From NCBI GenBank assembly GCA_035772785.1, contig JAOCPU010000009.1:496001-560000 (forward strand): a stretch of 64,000 nucleotides of DNA, given 5' to 3'. This document shows, in pieces, positions 26,001 to 37,298 of the stretch. The position numbers and the translations under genes were made by a program. Within the stretch, counting starts at the first letter, position 1; each line of letters opens with the position of its first letter. Under the pieces are notes generated by a model that saw only the letters and a program-made list of their open reading frames with translations, made no database searches and was not told the DNA's origin. This DNA comes from Phlebiopsis flavidoalba. Its lineage: Eukaryota; Basidiomycota; Agaricomycetes; Polyporales; Phanerochaetaceae.

Positions 26001-26983
26001 GTGTTGGAGGAGGATACCCCTCCGAGCGTGAAGGAGAGCGTCGTGTGTACCGCTAGACTTTTACCCTCTTTGTGAGTGGCTTCTAGTCTTACTGAGCGCG
26101 TTTCGTGCTGATGGTTGTTTGTGGAACAGCGGTCCTGATGGACAAGGGTATCGTCATTGGAGTTGAACACGAAGCTGCGACGCGGTCCAACCTGCCTTTT
26201 GTCATGTTCCGACATGTCACCAGTGTAAGTTCAGATAGAGTTCAGGTCTTGACCTGACGCTCATTCCACCCAGACAACACCTGTTCCTCCACCACATTCT
26301 TCGTCACCATATATTGAGGGGGCAACCAACTGCGAGAAGCCGTCACATTTGCTTTGTGTCCTACCAACACCTCGTTTTCTTCGCCCATGCTCTGGAAATT
26401 CTCCTCCACAGCGTAGTAGAAGAGGACGCGTTCGATGAACCATGCGGGTACGGAGTCCGATTCGGTTGGATTTTTTGCGTCAGACGACGGAACGAAAGCG
26501 TGCTATCTAGGACGATTTTGAGTTCCTAGAAGACTACTTTGATGTCTCCATGGACGTGGTCGTTGGCTGCGCTCGATTATAAAAATAGAGGTGACCAGGT
26601 GGCCTCGGCCTCTTTGACGTGGTCGGCAACCCGAAAACCTTGTTCGAGGTGCGTCGCGTCAAACTGGTGTTCGTTGAATATTGCTGATGACGCTATAGAC
26701 GTGTCTGGCTACAGGACGTTTGAAAACTGCCGCATCCTATCTACTGGTTCTACATACGCTAGAACAATTGGATGACAGTCAAGGAGACGCGGTTCGGCTC
26801 CTTCGCACGGCAATAACGGCGAAGGAGTGGCAGCTCTGCAAAGACGTTCTAACGTTTCCTACGATCAATAGACGAGACTGGCGCAGCCCCTGCGCACGGC
26901 GATTAAAGACGCGGGTATCCTGGAGCTGGAAGGTGAAGTGCGCGGACACATCGCCAAAAAACCTTGCTACTACCCGCGATTGA
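23008..26983 (+). CDS. RIC1: RIC1, Golgi guanine nucleotide exchange factor subunit
   Basis: Ric1 pairs with Rgp1 as exchange factor for the Ypt6/Rab6 GTPase at the late Golgi. The N-terminus MYFPTAAAAPQL (23008) is followed by KALFCTLTKNSLSVWRLR (about 23.12-23.16 kb), an N-terminal beta-propeller strand. Then come FEGVIRIEG (about 23.54 kb), SPRKDYILFSTRSPPSVQRI (about 23.63-23.69 kb), AVAVAINAKFSVVAVG (about 24.22-24.26 kb), MEWSSDGYVLAVGW (about 24.44-24.47 kb), GRRGLGAHYSSSS (about 25.16 kb), LFADEIQEQAF with GGLLWFHHVLV (about 25.2-25.29 kb), LYSRDLELSNQNVL (about 25.37-25.41 kb) and SLVDNSLLVYTA (about 25.45-25.48 kb). The C-terminal Ric1 domain shows ENSLWGYDGQKLRVWLNAL (about 25.92-25.97 kb), YQHLVFFAHALEILLHSVV (about 26.36-26.42 kb) and LKTAASYLLVLHTLEQL (about 26.72-26.77 kb). 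Frameshifts and about ten short introns break it up. The stop is approximate. Confidence 0.87.
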
Positions 26984-27165
26984 GCTCATGTTGTTGGATG
27001 ACTTCGCTTTCTCTTCATCGGACTTCCATCTTCATACGGCATGTAATTTACCTCACAATGGAATACTTCTGGATTTTTAGCTAGTCGCTCTAACGTCTTC
27101 TAAAAGACGATCGCGGCTGAGCTCAAGCACCCAAGCCTCGAGGCTTCGAGCCACACCATGCCCCG

Positions 27166-30100
27166 ACGCATACACACAAACTTGGGGCACATTGGTTTCC
27201 CTCCATATCGCAAGGCCCGTGGAGGTACTCGGGTCCCGGATGCCACGAAGAGGCTGTGCCAGGAGGGACGCCGCCATCGCCAGCCGACGTCCACCACCCT
27301 TACTCCCGGGGAGGGGGTAAAACGACTTTACCTTTGACCCACAGGAGAACCAGACCGTCGGCACAGGGGAAGGACCAGGAGGGGATAGGCAATCTTAATA
27401 GGGGACACCAGCCGTGAGCACAAGGGGCGGACCCAAAAATCTTAAAGGGGCACATTGGTTTCGCTCCACGCCTTGCGACATGAAGGTACTTTGTTCCCGG
27501 ATGCCACGAAGAGGCTGTGTGCCAGGAGGGGAACGCCGCCATCGCAGCGACGTCCACCCTTATCCGGGAGGGAGGGGGGGGACGGGACAGACGACCAGAT
27601 ACTCGCACCTAACAATTCCATGACGTTGCACGAAAGCCAAGTTCCTGAATGAGCGAACAATGGTATGATAATAATGATATTGTCGGTTCGTGCTGGGGAC
27701 CGCGGGCTCGGGTGCGTGTGCAAGTCAGCTACTACGCTTAAACCGGACCTGTCGATGGTTGTGGTCTGCGCAACAGTGACACGTGCGTGCTGTTTTTCTG
27801 TCTTGTAACTGAGAACGAACACAACACTCACGATCCAATCGGCGTTGGCGCCCACAGGTTTTTCTTGAGAAACTGAGGGACCAGCCACCAGGGGACCGTT
27901 TTTCCCCCCCGGCACGAGGCAGGTGATGGAAAAGGCACCACGACGAGCGTTTCGCGTACAATGGGAAGGGGAAATCCTGGGATCATAGGTGAAACTCAGA
28001 ATGTGTACTTCTCCTTCTGTTAGTATGCCAACGCGCGAGGAGAACACGAAGAAGAAGAGCCCACCACCACCTGCAGGCTAGGCTCTTAAAAGCAAACATT
28101 GGTTTCGATCCACGCCCCCCCCCCTTTGCGGGACAAGGAGTGTACTCGTTCCCGGGATTACCACGGGAAGAAGGTTTGGTGGCCAGGGAGGTGGACCGTC
28201 CGCCATCGCAAATTGCGAACGCGTGTCCACCCTTATGTCCGGGGGAGTGTGGGTGTGGCAGGACGGTATCCTACCTCGACCTTACACTGTATTACTAACG
28301 TTGCAGGACAGCACTAAGTTCCTGTAAGCGGGGGGCAAAAAACATGATGACATGTGATATTGTCTTCGTGCTGGGGACCGGGCTCGGCGTGCAAGTCACT
28401 GCTACGCTACCGGCACTGCTTTTCCCTAGTCGATTGGGTGTGCCGTCCCTCTGTGCAAAACACATGTGTTGACTTGTCTTTGGTGTGGTTGTAAGAGGGA
28501 AATTTGAAGGACTCGAATCTTCCGTCGGCACACAGGGAGAAAGAGGACCAGCGTGTGACCAGGGGACCGTCGGCGCAAAGGATAGGATTAGGAGGAGCAG
28601 GCCACAAGAACCGTCGGCGCATGGGAAGGATCCTGACCCTAGACACAGAAATATACTTTCCCTATCTGTCAGTATGCCACACGTGATAGAGACGGAGAGC
28701 CCACACGCAGCTTCGGCTTAAGGCACATTGTTTCCCTCCACGCCTTGCGACATGAGAGGTACTCGTTCTCCCGGATACCACGAAGAGGTTGTGCCAGGGG
28801 AGGGACGCCTTCATCACCGGCGACGTCCCACCCTTATCCGGGTAACAAAAAAAAGAGAGGGGGTAAAAACCTACTCGGTACCTACATGGCTGCATGCACG
28901 TTGCACGAAGCAAGTTCCTGAAGCGGGGCAAACATGATAATGTGATATTGTCTTCGTTGCTGGGGGACCGGGCTCGCGTGCAAGTCACTGCTACGCTACC
29001 GGCCTGTCGATGGTTTGTGGCTTCTGTGTCAAAACATGTGCGACTTTACTTGTGCTTTGGGTGGTTGAACGAGAATATGTGCGAAAAAGGACTCGATCCG
29101 TCGGCACAGGGGAGGACCAGGGACAAGCCACCCAAACCGTCGGCACACAGAATCGTCGGGCACAATTGGGTGAATAGGTACAACGATGGGGGGGTCTCAG
29201 GATCTAGACACGCACACTATACTTCCCTTGTCCGTCTAGTTCAGTAAGATGACGGTTAGTAGGCAAAAACGAGAAAGGTTCAGCAGAGGAGTGCTGCCAA
29301 GCGAACAACGTTAGGGTAGAGACATGAAACCGTTTCGATGAGCAGTGTTCGCGGTTGACACAACGAGGAACGACCTCTACCGAGGGACTGAGAGTCTGAT
29401 CCACGCGGGACAACTGTTATCAGGCTATTTATGTGGACGTTTGAGGAATAGTGTCTGAGGAACGTACAGTGTGTGACCCTCCCCATCACCCCCCCCCCCC
29501 CCCACCCCCCCACCTCAACCGCAAAGACCCGTCGGTCGTGTGCACGACTTTCCCAAACACCCTCTGCCTCACTCGCCGACTTTGTCAAACTATTCGTGCG
29601 AGACAGACCACTGTGTGATTTGTTTTGATGCAAAACCCCCCCCCGATGACCAGTGTAGCGCGTCCGCCTAACCATCTATGGCACGGAGAGATATTCCGAG
29701 TAAGTAGAGAAAGAAGCTCTGAAGGCTGGGGAAGGAAGTGGAACGCACGTTGATGGGCATTGCAGGATAGTGGTTGGTACGGAAGTATTTTTGAGAACGC
29801 GTATAGACTGGCGATATATTTATCTGGGAAGGGCGTTCTTACTATATCTGCAAAATGATGCGTGAACGGGCTGGCCAAGCCAGACCGAACCGACAGAGAG
29901 GAGTCAGAGGCTAGGCCAGTCAGCCGCGGATTGCCAAGCCACCTCGGAATGTCGGAGGTCTATGTCCTGTCGCTCTCTTTTTAGTGATGGGTCCATTGAG
30001 ATTCGACATCTCCTTTCCACTCCGGTCGGCATCGGTGCAGGTTTAGTGGTAGCGGCACAAGCCTCAGCCTCAGCGAAACGAAGGTCAACCCCTACTTCTG

Positions 30101-30533
30101 AGGCCGTCAGCGTCTTCACAATCAAACATACCCAAAGAGGAATGTGACTTACTCTTGCTCGGTGACAACTTGACGGGGAGCGGTTCACCCTCCGCCGGGT
30201 CGCCCACTGGTGGTGAGTGCTGGACCGTGACTCGGTCGTTGCGATGCTCGAAGCTCACAGCAGAGCCTCTCATGATCATGTAGCCAATGCACCGCTGGTG
30301 GTATGCGGAACGGTCATGAGTTTGTCGCATCGAGGTTATTGCTGGTCATCCGGTTCACGGCCTATGCGGTCCTGCGACCACACCAGCCGAAGCCATCGGG
30401 GATGGATCTGATGCCGGTATGCCACGAAGGTGTCAGTCGTCTCCCCCGTAGACGCCTCTGGTTCGGCTGTGGCGATGCCGCCCCCCGCAGCTTCGCGTCT
30501 TTGGCGTGCGGATCCGCTAGCGACACCATCCTG
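27166..30533 (-). repeat. Left arm of long inverted repeat: unit array plus gene-like block
   Basis: The reverse complement of this segment matches 47.96-50.27 kb. From the outer edge inward it starts with ACGCATACAC at 27166. Repeated units follow, each opening with the anchor CACATTGGTTT at about 27188, 27451, 28095 and 28723, so spacings are about 263, 644 and 628 bp. Each long unit contains shared blocks, including one around GGGCAAACATGATAATGTG and one around CTGCTACGCTACCGG. The array ends near 29.25 kb. A spacer with poly-C follows, then a gene-like block read on the minus strand (about 30.53-29.88 kb) with an intron-like GTAAGT...CAG stretch at 30098-30152. I recognise no transposase or reverse transcriptase. 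It could be a non-autonomous element or a composite satellite. Confidence 0.85.
29489..29503. repeat. Poly-C tract (15 C) within the left repeat arm
   Basis: A run of 15 C, followed after one A by 7 more C, lies in the spacer between the unit array and the gene-like block. The corresponding place in the right arm has no such run, so the tract is either a private expansion or a read error. Confidence 0.8.
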
Positions 30534-31753
30534 AGTTGTGTGCGATCCCCCGGGCTCCAAGCTTCAAGCTTCAATATTCAAGCCTCAAGTGCAATGCTGC
30601 TGATGGATGGGAGATTTTGTGCGTACGGCTCATGAGTCGCGGTATAGTCGAGATAAATTACTAATACTCTACCGTGGCTTGTTCCGTCCGTTATCGAACA
30701 GATAAACACAAGACGACCGCTGAGGCGGGTAAGGTCCCACGCTAGTTTTGGGGGACGAACGGCGGTCTCGGCCTGGGTTAAATCGCGTTGTCCCATGTGA
30801 AGGAGTCGCGGTTTGTTTGTCTCGAACCACGCGCCGTTCGGGCGCGACGCGCATGTCAGCCCAAAGTTTCTGACCCAAACCGCCTACCAGCCTCCTCCTC
30901 TCGTGATCCCCGGCTTTGCCGCGCATCCTGACCAGACTCCTGTTGACTGCGACTCTTTGCTGGTTGTAGATCCTTCCGGCGGCCAGGATCACACTACGAG
31001 ATCTCACGATGCGTCCAGAGAGTACCTTAACACTCTGTTTTGCATACTATGGACCGGCAACCGAGGAGCAGTAGACCTAGCTGTGTTTATGGCTCCTACC
31101 TGGCTTGCTCGTCTCAACTCCGGCGAAAATGTTGGCCCACACTGCCAATCGTGTGGGGGTCCAGGGGCTCGTAAGATAACGCGGGCGAACGTCTGTCGTT
31201 AGTCACATATCCTGAACCAATCTCATCAGCCCCCCCGCTTGAATCCATAAAAACACCGTCGCCGCAATGCAACCCTGCAAAAAATAACAACTATGCGGAG
31301 GTTTATTTTATGTTTTCGGCCTCTGAAGACGGGCCAGCATCGGCAATCGCGGCCTGCCCGGAGAAGATGGTCTCTCATTCAGTGAGCAGGCTTCACAGAG
31401 TCGGATACCGTTGGGCTGATTTTCACACGGCTCGCACGGGATGCCCAGAAAGTACCACATACTGTACTTAGTTGATTAAACAACGCAAAAAATGGATACC
31501 GTACACGTCTCTCTAGAGAGGATAAGGCGACATCGGTTATGATACGTATACAGTAACATTGAATTAAGCAGGGGCATGTCGCTTGTGTAGCAATGGGCAG
31601 GGCGTCTTGGCCCTGTCCCACCGATTGGAAGAGTCAACCGGCGATATAAAGGATCACCTCACTCTGACATGGTGCGAATGCATTTCCGCGGACGCGGCCA
31701 CCATTCCTTGACCTTTACCTCTATGGCTGCTAGAGCTATCCTTCGCAGAAACA
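30534..31753. other. Stretch without recognisable gene
   Basis: The longest open frame runs from 30813 to 31202 on the plus strand (130 codons, ending ANVCR) and has no resemblance I can place. The direct promoter of the first 2OG oxygenase gene is expected near 31.6-31.75 kb. I see no RNA gene or further repeat copy. Confidence 0.4.
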
Positions 31754-33331
31754 ATGGCCACAATCCGCGAATTCGAGCAGTCCTGTCACGTTTACTGCAG
31801 AGGGGGCGGTCTCGATTTTCGATACTGTACAATACTCTGCAGGGCACTGACACCAATCAACACTTTTGGCACCGTCAACAATAATTGTGTGAGGATGGAG
31901 GAACCTATCAGTGGTAGGTGCTCCTTGAAAATCTTTCTAACTTTTATAACGTTTACTATAGAGAAAGCCTTCGGCTCGCAGCCGGATTCATTGGGCATCA
32001 TCATCGTCAAGGATTTGCCCGAGAAATACACCGCTTACAGGGAACGCCTGCTCAGGCTGGCATACAAGTTTGCTAACCTCGATGAGACTACGAGAGAGGA
32101 CCTATGCGGACGCGAGGAGCAGGTATAGGTGCGTACGCAGTGGAAACTTCATAAGTGCCGTTAATGGAGCTTTGATTTGCACACCATAGTTTCGGCTGGT
32201 CGCATGGCAAGGGTATCGAGCTATTGCAATATGTCGGGACAATAGCTGAATTATACGTACGCCATGAAGGAAATTATGAATGGCAAGCCAGGTGCGTGGC
32301 ATCCTAATTCGATCCTGTCGGCGGTTTCCTGAGAAGGTTTCCACAGATACGTTGAAGGGCTCTTACTATGCCAACCCCGTCGTGGGACGACCCGAATGTC
32401 GCTCCACACTTGGTGCGTGATTCGTATCCGGAATACTACGGGAAGAACATATGTGGGTCGACTTTTCAATGGCCAAAATTGCATTTTATTGATGTGTTAT
32501 TACAGGGCCCCGCCAGAATGAAGAAGGCGTTGAAGGCTTCGAGGAAGCTTTCAAAGATCTAGGCCGGTAAGTGACGCACTTAACTCGCATAGCATGGCGA
32601 TAGTTATAACGAGCGATAGATTTGTTTTCGGAGTCGGGTGCGATTTGGCTGTCGCATGTCAGCCCTTCGCGTACGTGCAAGCAGAACTCGTCAGACAAGC
32701 AGGCTGTACTAACCCGGACTCGCAGCTTCGACATATCTAAGAAGATTCCTCTCTCTCGCTTTCTGAGTTAATTCGCTCGTCCCAGACGGCGAAAGCCAGA
32801 CTGCTGCATTATTTCCCTCCATCTCCCGATGCACACCTTGCCCAAAGAAGATGAACCGATCGACAGCTGGTGTGGATTCCACCTTGACCACTCCTTGTTG
32901 ACCGGTCTTTGCCTCTGTACGCTCGATTTGCGCACATTTTCGTCTAATTCAATTCTCACAGTAAATTAGGCGAGGATGTACTGTCGTGGCTGCGGCGAAT
33001 GCACGGGATCCCAGCATCGTGTCTTCTCCTTCCCCTGCGTCTGGGCTTTACATTCGTACTCGCGGTGGCGACCTGACGAAGGTCTCAATCCCAGCGGGAC
33101 TGTCTAGCGTTCCAGACCGGCGAGGCCCTCGAACTCGCCACTGCAGGGAAGCTCAGGGCCACTCCGCATTGCGTCAGGGTTGGCGGCGGAGAGGGCGCCG
33201 AGAAGATCTCGCGGGAAACCTTTGCGCTCTTCATGCAGCCGAACACGGACCAGCAGCTCTCGGATACCGAGAACTTCGGTCAGTTTAGCAAGAGGATCTT
33301 TGATGAGCATTATGGCGACACGACGATGTAA
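31754..33331 (+). CDS. 2-oxoglutarate/Fe(II) oxygenase (isopenicillin-N-synthase-like), copy 1
   Basis: This belongs to the clavaminate/isopenicillin N synthase-like 2OG-Fe(II) superfamily, fungal uncharacterised branch. After a poorly resolved start come EKAFGSQPDSLGIIIVKDLP (about 31.96-32.02 kb), YRERLLRLAYKFANLDE, SHGKEIMNGKP (about 32.2-32.29 kb, over an intron), GSYYANP near 32.36, YPEYYGKNI (about 32.43 kb) and FVFGVGCDLAVACQPF (about 32.62-32.67 kb). The double-stranded beta-helix follows with AKARLLHYFPP (about 32.8 kb), WCGFHLDHSLLTGLC (about 32.87-32.91 kb, supplying the HxD iron ligands), SGLYIRTRGGDLTKVSIPA, TPHCVRVGGG (third ligand His, about 33.16 kb) and SRETFALFMQPN. The last exon ends FDEHYGDTTM, with TAA at 33329-33331. 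Frameshifts are present. It forms a tandem pair with the next gene, 169 bp downstream. The substrate is unknown. Confidence 0.83.
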
Positions 33332-33499
33332 CGTGTACGTGACTCTACTTTACGGCAATATAGAGGGTATCGAACCTTCGGCGTCCCTCGACGTGAGAGT
33401 CGCCCCTTGACGTGCGGTATCCATGAGGTTTGTCGGCTGATAGTACTTATAATGCTGAGCGTCGAGAGCGACACCGCCTTCGCTCTTCTCACCCTGAAA

Positions 33500-35044
33500 A
33501 TGGCCGCTGCTACCAACCCAAGTATAATCGAGTACACGAGTGATGGAGCTGTAGTCGTGTCATACAAGGCTCTTAATCTTTCGTCAGCTTTCAGTGATTT
33601 AACTCCAGCTATAGGTGTGTGTCTTGTGTCTGCATGTCTCCGACTGTTCTAAATGCCTCCATTATTACCTTAGAGAAAGCCTTTGGCCCTCATCCAGATT
33701 GTCTCGGTGTTATCATATGTTCGAGATCTGCCAGATGGAATATGTAGCATACCGCCAGCAGCTTCTACGTACAAGCGTATGACTTTGTCCATAACACTGA
33801 TGGAAACCACACGGAGAGAAACTCTCAGACCCTGAAAAGTCGCTACAGGTTTGTGACAATCCCGTTTTGCCACTCTAATTTCATTTGATCTCCCTCCCCG
33901 CAACGAATGGTAGCTTTGGTTGGTCTCATGGCAAGGTATGATGCTTATGCGAATTTCTCTGAAACAGAGCACCTCTGACACCTCTGGTAGGAGATCATGA
34001 ACGGCATACCAGGTTTAGCCGTAGGACAGAGATGTCATCCGTGACTAGATGCTCACGTCCGTGATCAGATGTGCGCAAAGGGTCATACTACGCGAACCCT
34101 ATTCTGGACAAACCCGAGGCCCCGCGCAAGAGAATGAGGGACATGTATCCGGAATACTACGGACAAAACATATGTACGGTCCAGCCTGAGAGGTATCGTT
34201 TGCTCAAAAGTCTCATATATTATAGGGCCAGATGGTCATCTGAGAGGAGTGAAGAATTTCGAGAGACGAATTTCAAGTGTCTAGGACAGTATGTATCTGT
34301 CATCATCTTGAGATAAGGTGGCTAACGGGAATGCTCTTACGACTAGATTGATATACTCGGTAGGATGCGACCTCGCCGTTTGTCTGTCAGCCGTTTGGTA
34401 CGTCCGTCATATAATGTATTGACAAGACCACGGGGTGCTATATGCCGTATCCTAGTCTCCTCGCAACTCCGGGACACATCAATGACCCTTTCTGAGATGA
34501 TTGCTTCGTCCCAAATCATCAAAGCTCGGTTGCTTCACTACTTCCCTCCGTCAGCACACACACCCCTCTTCAGGCCGATGACGAGCCGATCGATAGCTGG
34601 TGCGGCTTTCATAAAGATCATGGACTATTGACTGGCCTCTGCTCGGTGGGTCTCTTGGTTGGATTCCTCTCATGTGGCGAATAGCTCACGAGGCGCAACG
34701 AAGGCGATTGTACTTCGTGAAGACATAGCAGGGGCTCCAAGCGCGGTAGACTCGCCTTCCTCCACCTCTGGATTATATATCCTCACTCGTGGAGGGGATA
34801 TTAAGAAGATATCGATTCCTGAGGATTGCCTGGCATTCCAAACAGGAGAAGCTTTGGAATTGGCCACGGGCGGCAAACTTGCGGCGACGCCACACTGTGT
34901 TCGGGTGGGTGTAGGAGAAGGCTCTGAAAAGATCTCGCGCGAGACTTTCGCCGTGTTCATGGGACCCAACTGTGATCAGCAGATTTCGGTGACAGAAAAC
35001 TTCGGCAGTTTAGTAAACGGATCTTTGATGAGCATTACTTATGA
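33500..35044 (+). CDS. 2-oxoglutarate/Fe(II) oxygenase, tandem copy 2
   Basis: This is a diverged tandem copy of the preceding gene with the same exon order. It begins MAAATNPSIIEYTSDGAVVV at 33500. Then come EKAFGPHPDCLGV (about 33.68-33.71 kb), FGWSHGK with EIMNGIPG (about 33.92-34.01 kb), GSYYANPILDKPEAPRKRM (about 34.08-34.14 kb) and YPEYYGQNI (about 34.15 kb). The iron-site block lies around 34.6 kb, where LVRLS replaces the expected WCGFH through frameshift, though the bases still encode a WCGFH-like string in another frame. It continues with SGLYILTRGGDIKKISIPED (about 34.77-34.82 kb), TPHCVRVGVGEGSEKISRET (about 34.89-34.95 kb) and FDEHYL, with TGA at 35042-35044. The two copies are clearly different in sequence, so the duplication is not recent. 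It is convergent with the terpene synthase. Confidence 0.8.
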
Positions 35045-35110
35045 TGGCAGCTTTTCTCTCTATTGCATCGTCTTTCAGAATACAGACTGAGGCAACTCGT
35101 TGGAAGGCCA

Positions 35111-36188
35111 CTATTGTACATTCAGCACTTGAAAGCACCATCCGTAAGGTCCTGGAGATGATATCTCGGCGACATATAGTGGAACGCCACGTAACCACGC
35201 CATGAATTTCTCCCGGCATGCTTCTCTGCCTCGCCGTTTGAGAATGAGGCGAGTCTTCGTCATCGCATCAAGAGTATCGTCTATGATTTTCTTGAGGCTG
35301 TGTCAATGACATCTACACCGGTCGCAATAGAGAGATCATGGACAAAATTAGCAGTCTCGTGCGAAATCTCTTCTTTTGTAGAAGGAGAAAATATCGCTAT
35401 GAGCTATGTTAGTTCTGATAACATTGCCGGCTGGAGCTTGTTTGTCAAACATACTTGGCGTAACAGATAGGGAAGGCGCCTCCGTCGCTGAACAAATAGC
35501 TCGAATTAAAATTAGCACACTCGAATTTAATGGTGAACTTACGGAATTGCTTGAATGTATGAGGAAGCGTCAGGGAAGGTGAACTTGTCAAACACAAAGC
35601 AGTAGTAAGCTTCAGGAAGGCCGTTACAGAGCCTTTTGTACGTCACAAAGGCCGCGGCCTCCGGACGGATGACCATCGCCTGATTTTCTTGCTCGAAGAC
35701 CATGACATTCACGAAATCCATCGTGGACTTGATAATAAGCTTCCTGGGGAAAGGGAGAAAATATTTGTCCATGCCAAGCATGTTATCGACCAGGAGATCC
35801 AGAATAGGATGGAGTTGTGGCGAGTTTGAATAGAATCTCTCCATGATAAGCTTTCGAGAGCATGGAGGGGAATAGCGAAGTCGTCGATGAAAAACGCCAA
35901 GAAAGTGAACAAGGTGATGTGCACTTGGACGGTCTAGGGGCGTATGAGAATAGGCACATGTGGGGCAATCCATACGGAAGTGATGAGTATGTTTTCGGGA
36001 TTGTAGTTCTTCGGTTACAGTTTCCCCTAAATCCCATTTAGCAGAGGTCTCGCGAACTCGTCTTTCAAGTTCCGAGTTTCTGGCATGATCAAAAAAGTCG
36101 GATAGTTGAAAAGGATCCCCGCGCGTGACATAAAATCTTGCAGGATATGTCTTGAAACAAATCCCTGAATGTCATTCACATGAGCAAA
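35111..36188 (-). CDS. Sesquiterpene-type terpene synthase, Tri5 (trichodiene synthase) family
   Basis: A class I terpene cyclase, expected to ionise a prenyl diphosphate such as farnesyl diphosphate. Visible in order on the minus strand: GFVSRHILQDFMSRAG (about 36.16 kb), ARNSELERRVRETSAKWDLG (about 36.08-36.02 kb), YSHTPLD (about 35.94 kb), and FLAFFIDDFAIP, which carries the Asp-rich metal motif (about 35.9-35.87 kb). Then come SPQLHPILDLLVDNMLGMDK (about 35.82-35.76 kb), MDFVNVMVFEQENQAMVIRP, and KRLCNGLPEAYYCFVFDKF to DASSYIQAIP (about 35.64-35.54 kb). An intron with GTATG and branch-like AACTAAC splits the NSE motif. Joined, it reads YANDIFSFYK, and after one extra A come EEISHETANFVHDLSIATG (about 35.39-35.32 kb). 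So both metal-binding motifs are present. The end is KIIDDTLDAMTKTRLILKR and FMAWLRGVPLYVAE, with stop at 35111-35113. The start is uncertain. Product cannot be predicted. Confidence 0.82.
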
Positions 36189-36579
36189 GAAAGATCGCCG
36201 CTCATCAGAAGAGAAAAATAAACGTCACATACGACGTCCTGAGTACCATCAGCGATACGTTCCTTTCGAGTCTCCGTGTTTTGCATGCTGAATCCAAGGG
36301 ATGCTTGTTGTAAATATTGCTTGAAAGGATAGTAGGCATAAAATATCAGTCTTCAATGGCACTTTTCGCAGCATGAATAGAGTAACTAACCTGGGGACAC
36401 AAGCGCCACCACAAATACAACGGAACTTGACACGAAGCAACTTGCAGGTTGCTCGACCTGCTTATATCTGTCTCTGTCTAGCTTCCCAGTTCTCAAAACC
36501 CTTGTAGCTGAAAATGATCTGGGCCTGAAGTTTTACGCTTCACTCCGAGCTTGTCTGGCGGGTTGGCCGCTTACTTGGT

Positions 36580-37071
36580 TTATCGATTTGTACAGATGAA
36601 GACACCGTACATGACGACTCGGACGACATTCCGGGAAGTATGCCCTCGATTGGACTGGAATTTTGGTCGAGCGGAAGATGGAAACGCAGCTGGAAATACG
36701 GAACTTGAGAGATATTGCATTTCTGTTCATGGTATCTGCGGCGATTTGTAAATGAGTCAACAGCTCCAGGGTCACCGTTGTACGCCACTTGGCATGTGAT
36801 GGTGATTATGCACGTTTTACACATGTCCCGGAGTCGGAGGCATCGGTAGAGCTTACTTGACCCTTTCTGCAACCTTCCAAATGTCCTCGCTCCGATGGAG
36901 ACGATAGGGGTCAGACTTCAGTACACGAACTGCTTTTAGATGGCACTGATTTCGTTTTCAGCTCAATGACGTAACGGAGTATACGTACAAAACTCACCTC
37001 GCTTGATACATCGAATTGCACAAATCGAGTATTACTTGGTCCACTATGGACCTCACACTGGTGCCCAAATA
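36580..37071 (-). CDS. Small unrecognised spliced gene (5' end not found)
   Basis: Three exons join in one frame across two GT...AG introns. An exon starting at 37071 reads FGHQCEVHSGPSNTRFVQFD, continuing to VSSE. The next gives CHLKAVRVLKSDPYRLHRSE then DIWKVAERVK. A third gives YHEQKCNISSSVFPAAFPSS and runs to the stop at 36580-36582. The join stays open across both introns, which supports a real transcript. No domain is recognised and the upstream exon is unclear. It lies between the terpene synthase and ATG26 on the same strand. Confidence 0.3.
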
Positions 37072-37298
37072 CTGAGGAGAAATGCGATGAGTTAGATATT
37101 ATGCACGTGTGCAACGTTAATCGTGTATTGTACATGCCGGGATAGTACAATGAGCAGAGGTTGAATATAACCATTACCAGATAGTTAGTTTACATGTAAG
37201 TGCTGCACAAAGCACAGAGTCTATAACGTAAGGGGAAAGTGAGAGGCTGTCAGGGAGATAAGTGCGCAAGCACGAGTTAGGAAAGCTGTCAAAAGACA

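Noticed and set aside
27166..29250. CRISPR-like array
   Set aside because: The repeats are about 640 bp long with no regular short spacers, and the organism is a eukaryote.
30813..31202. 130-codon plus-strand open frame near the left repeat arm
   Set aside because: No recognisable domain, no splice-supported extension and no matching copy near the right arm, so there is not enough support to call a gene.
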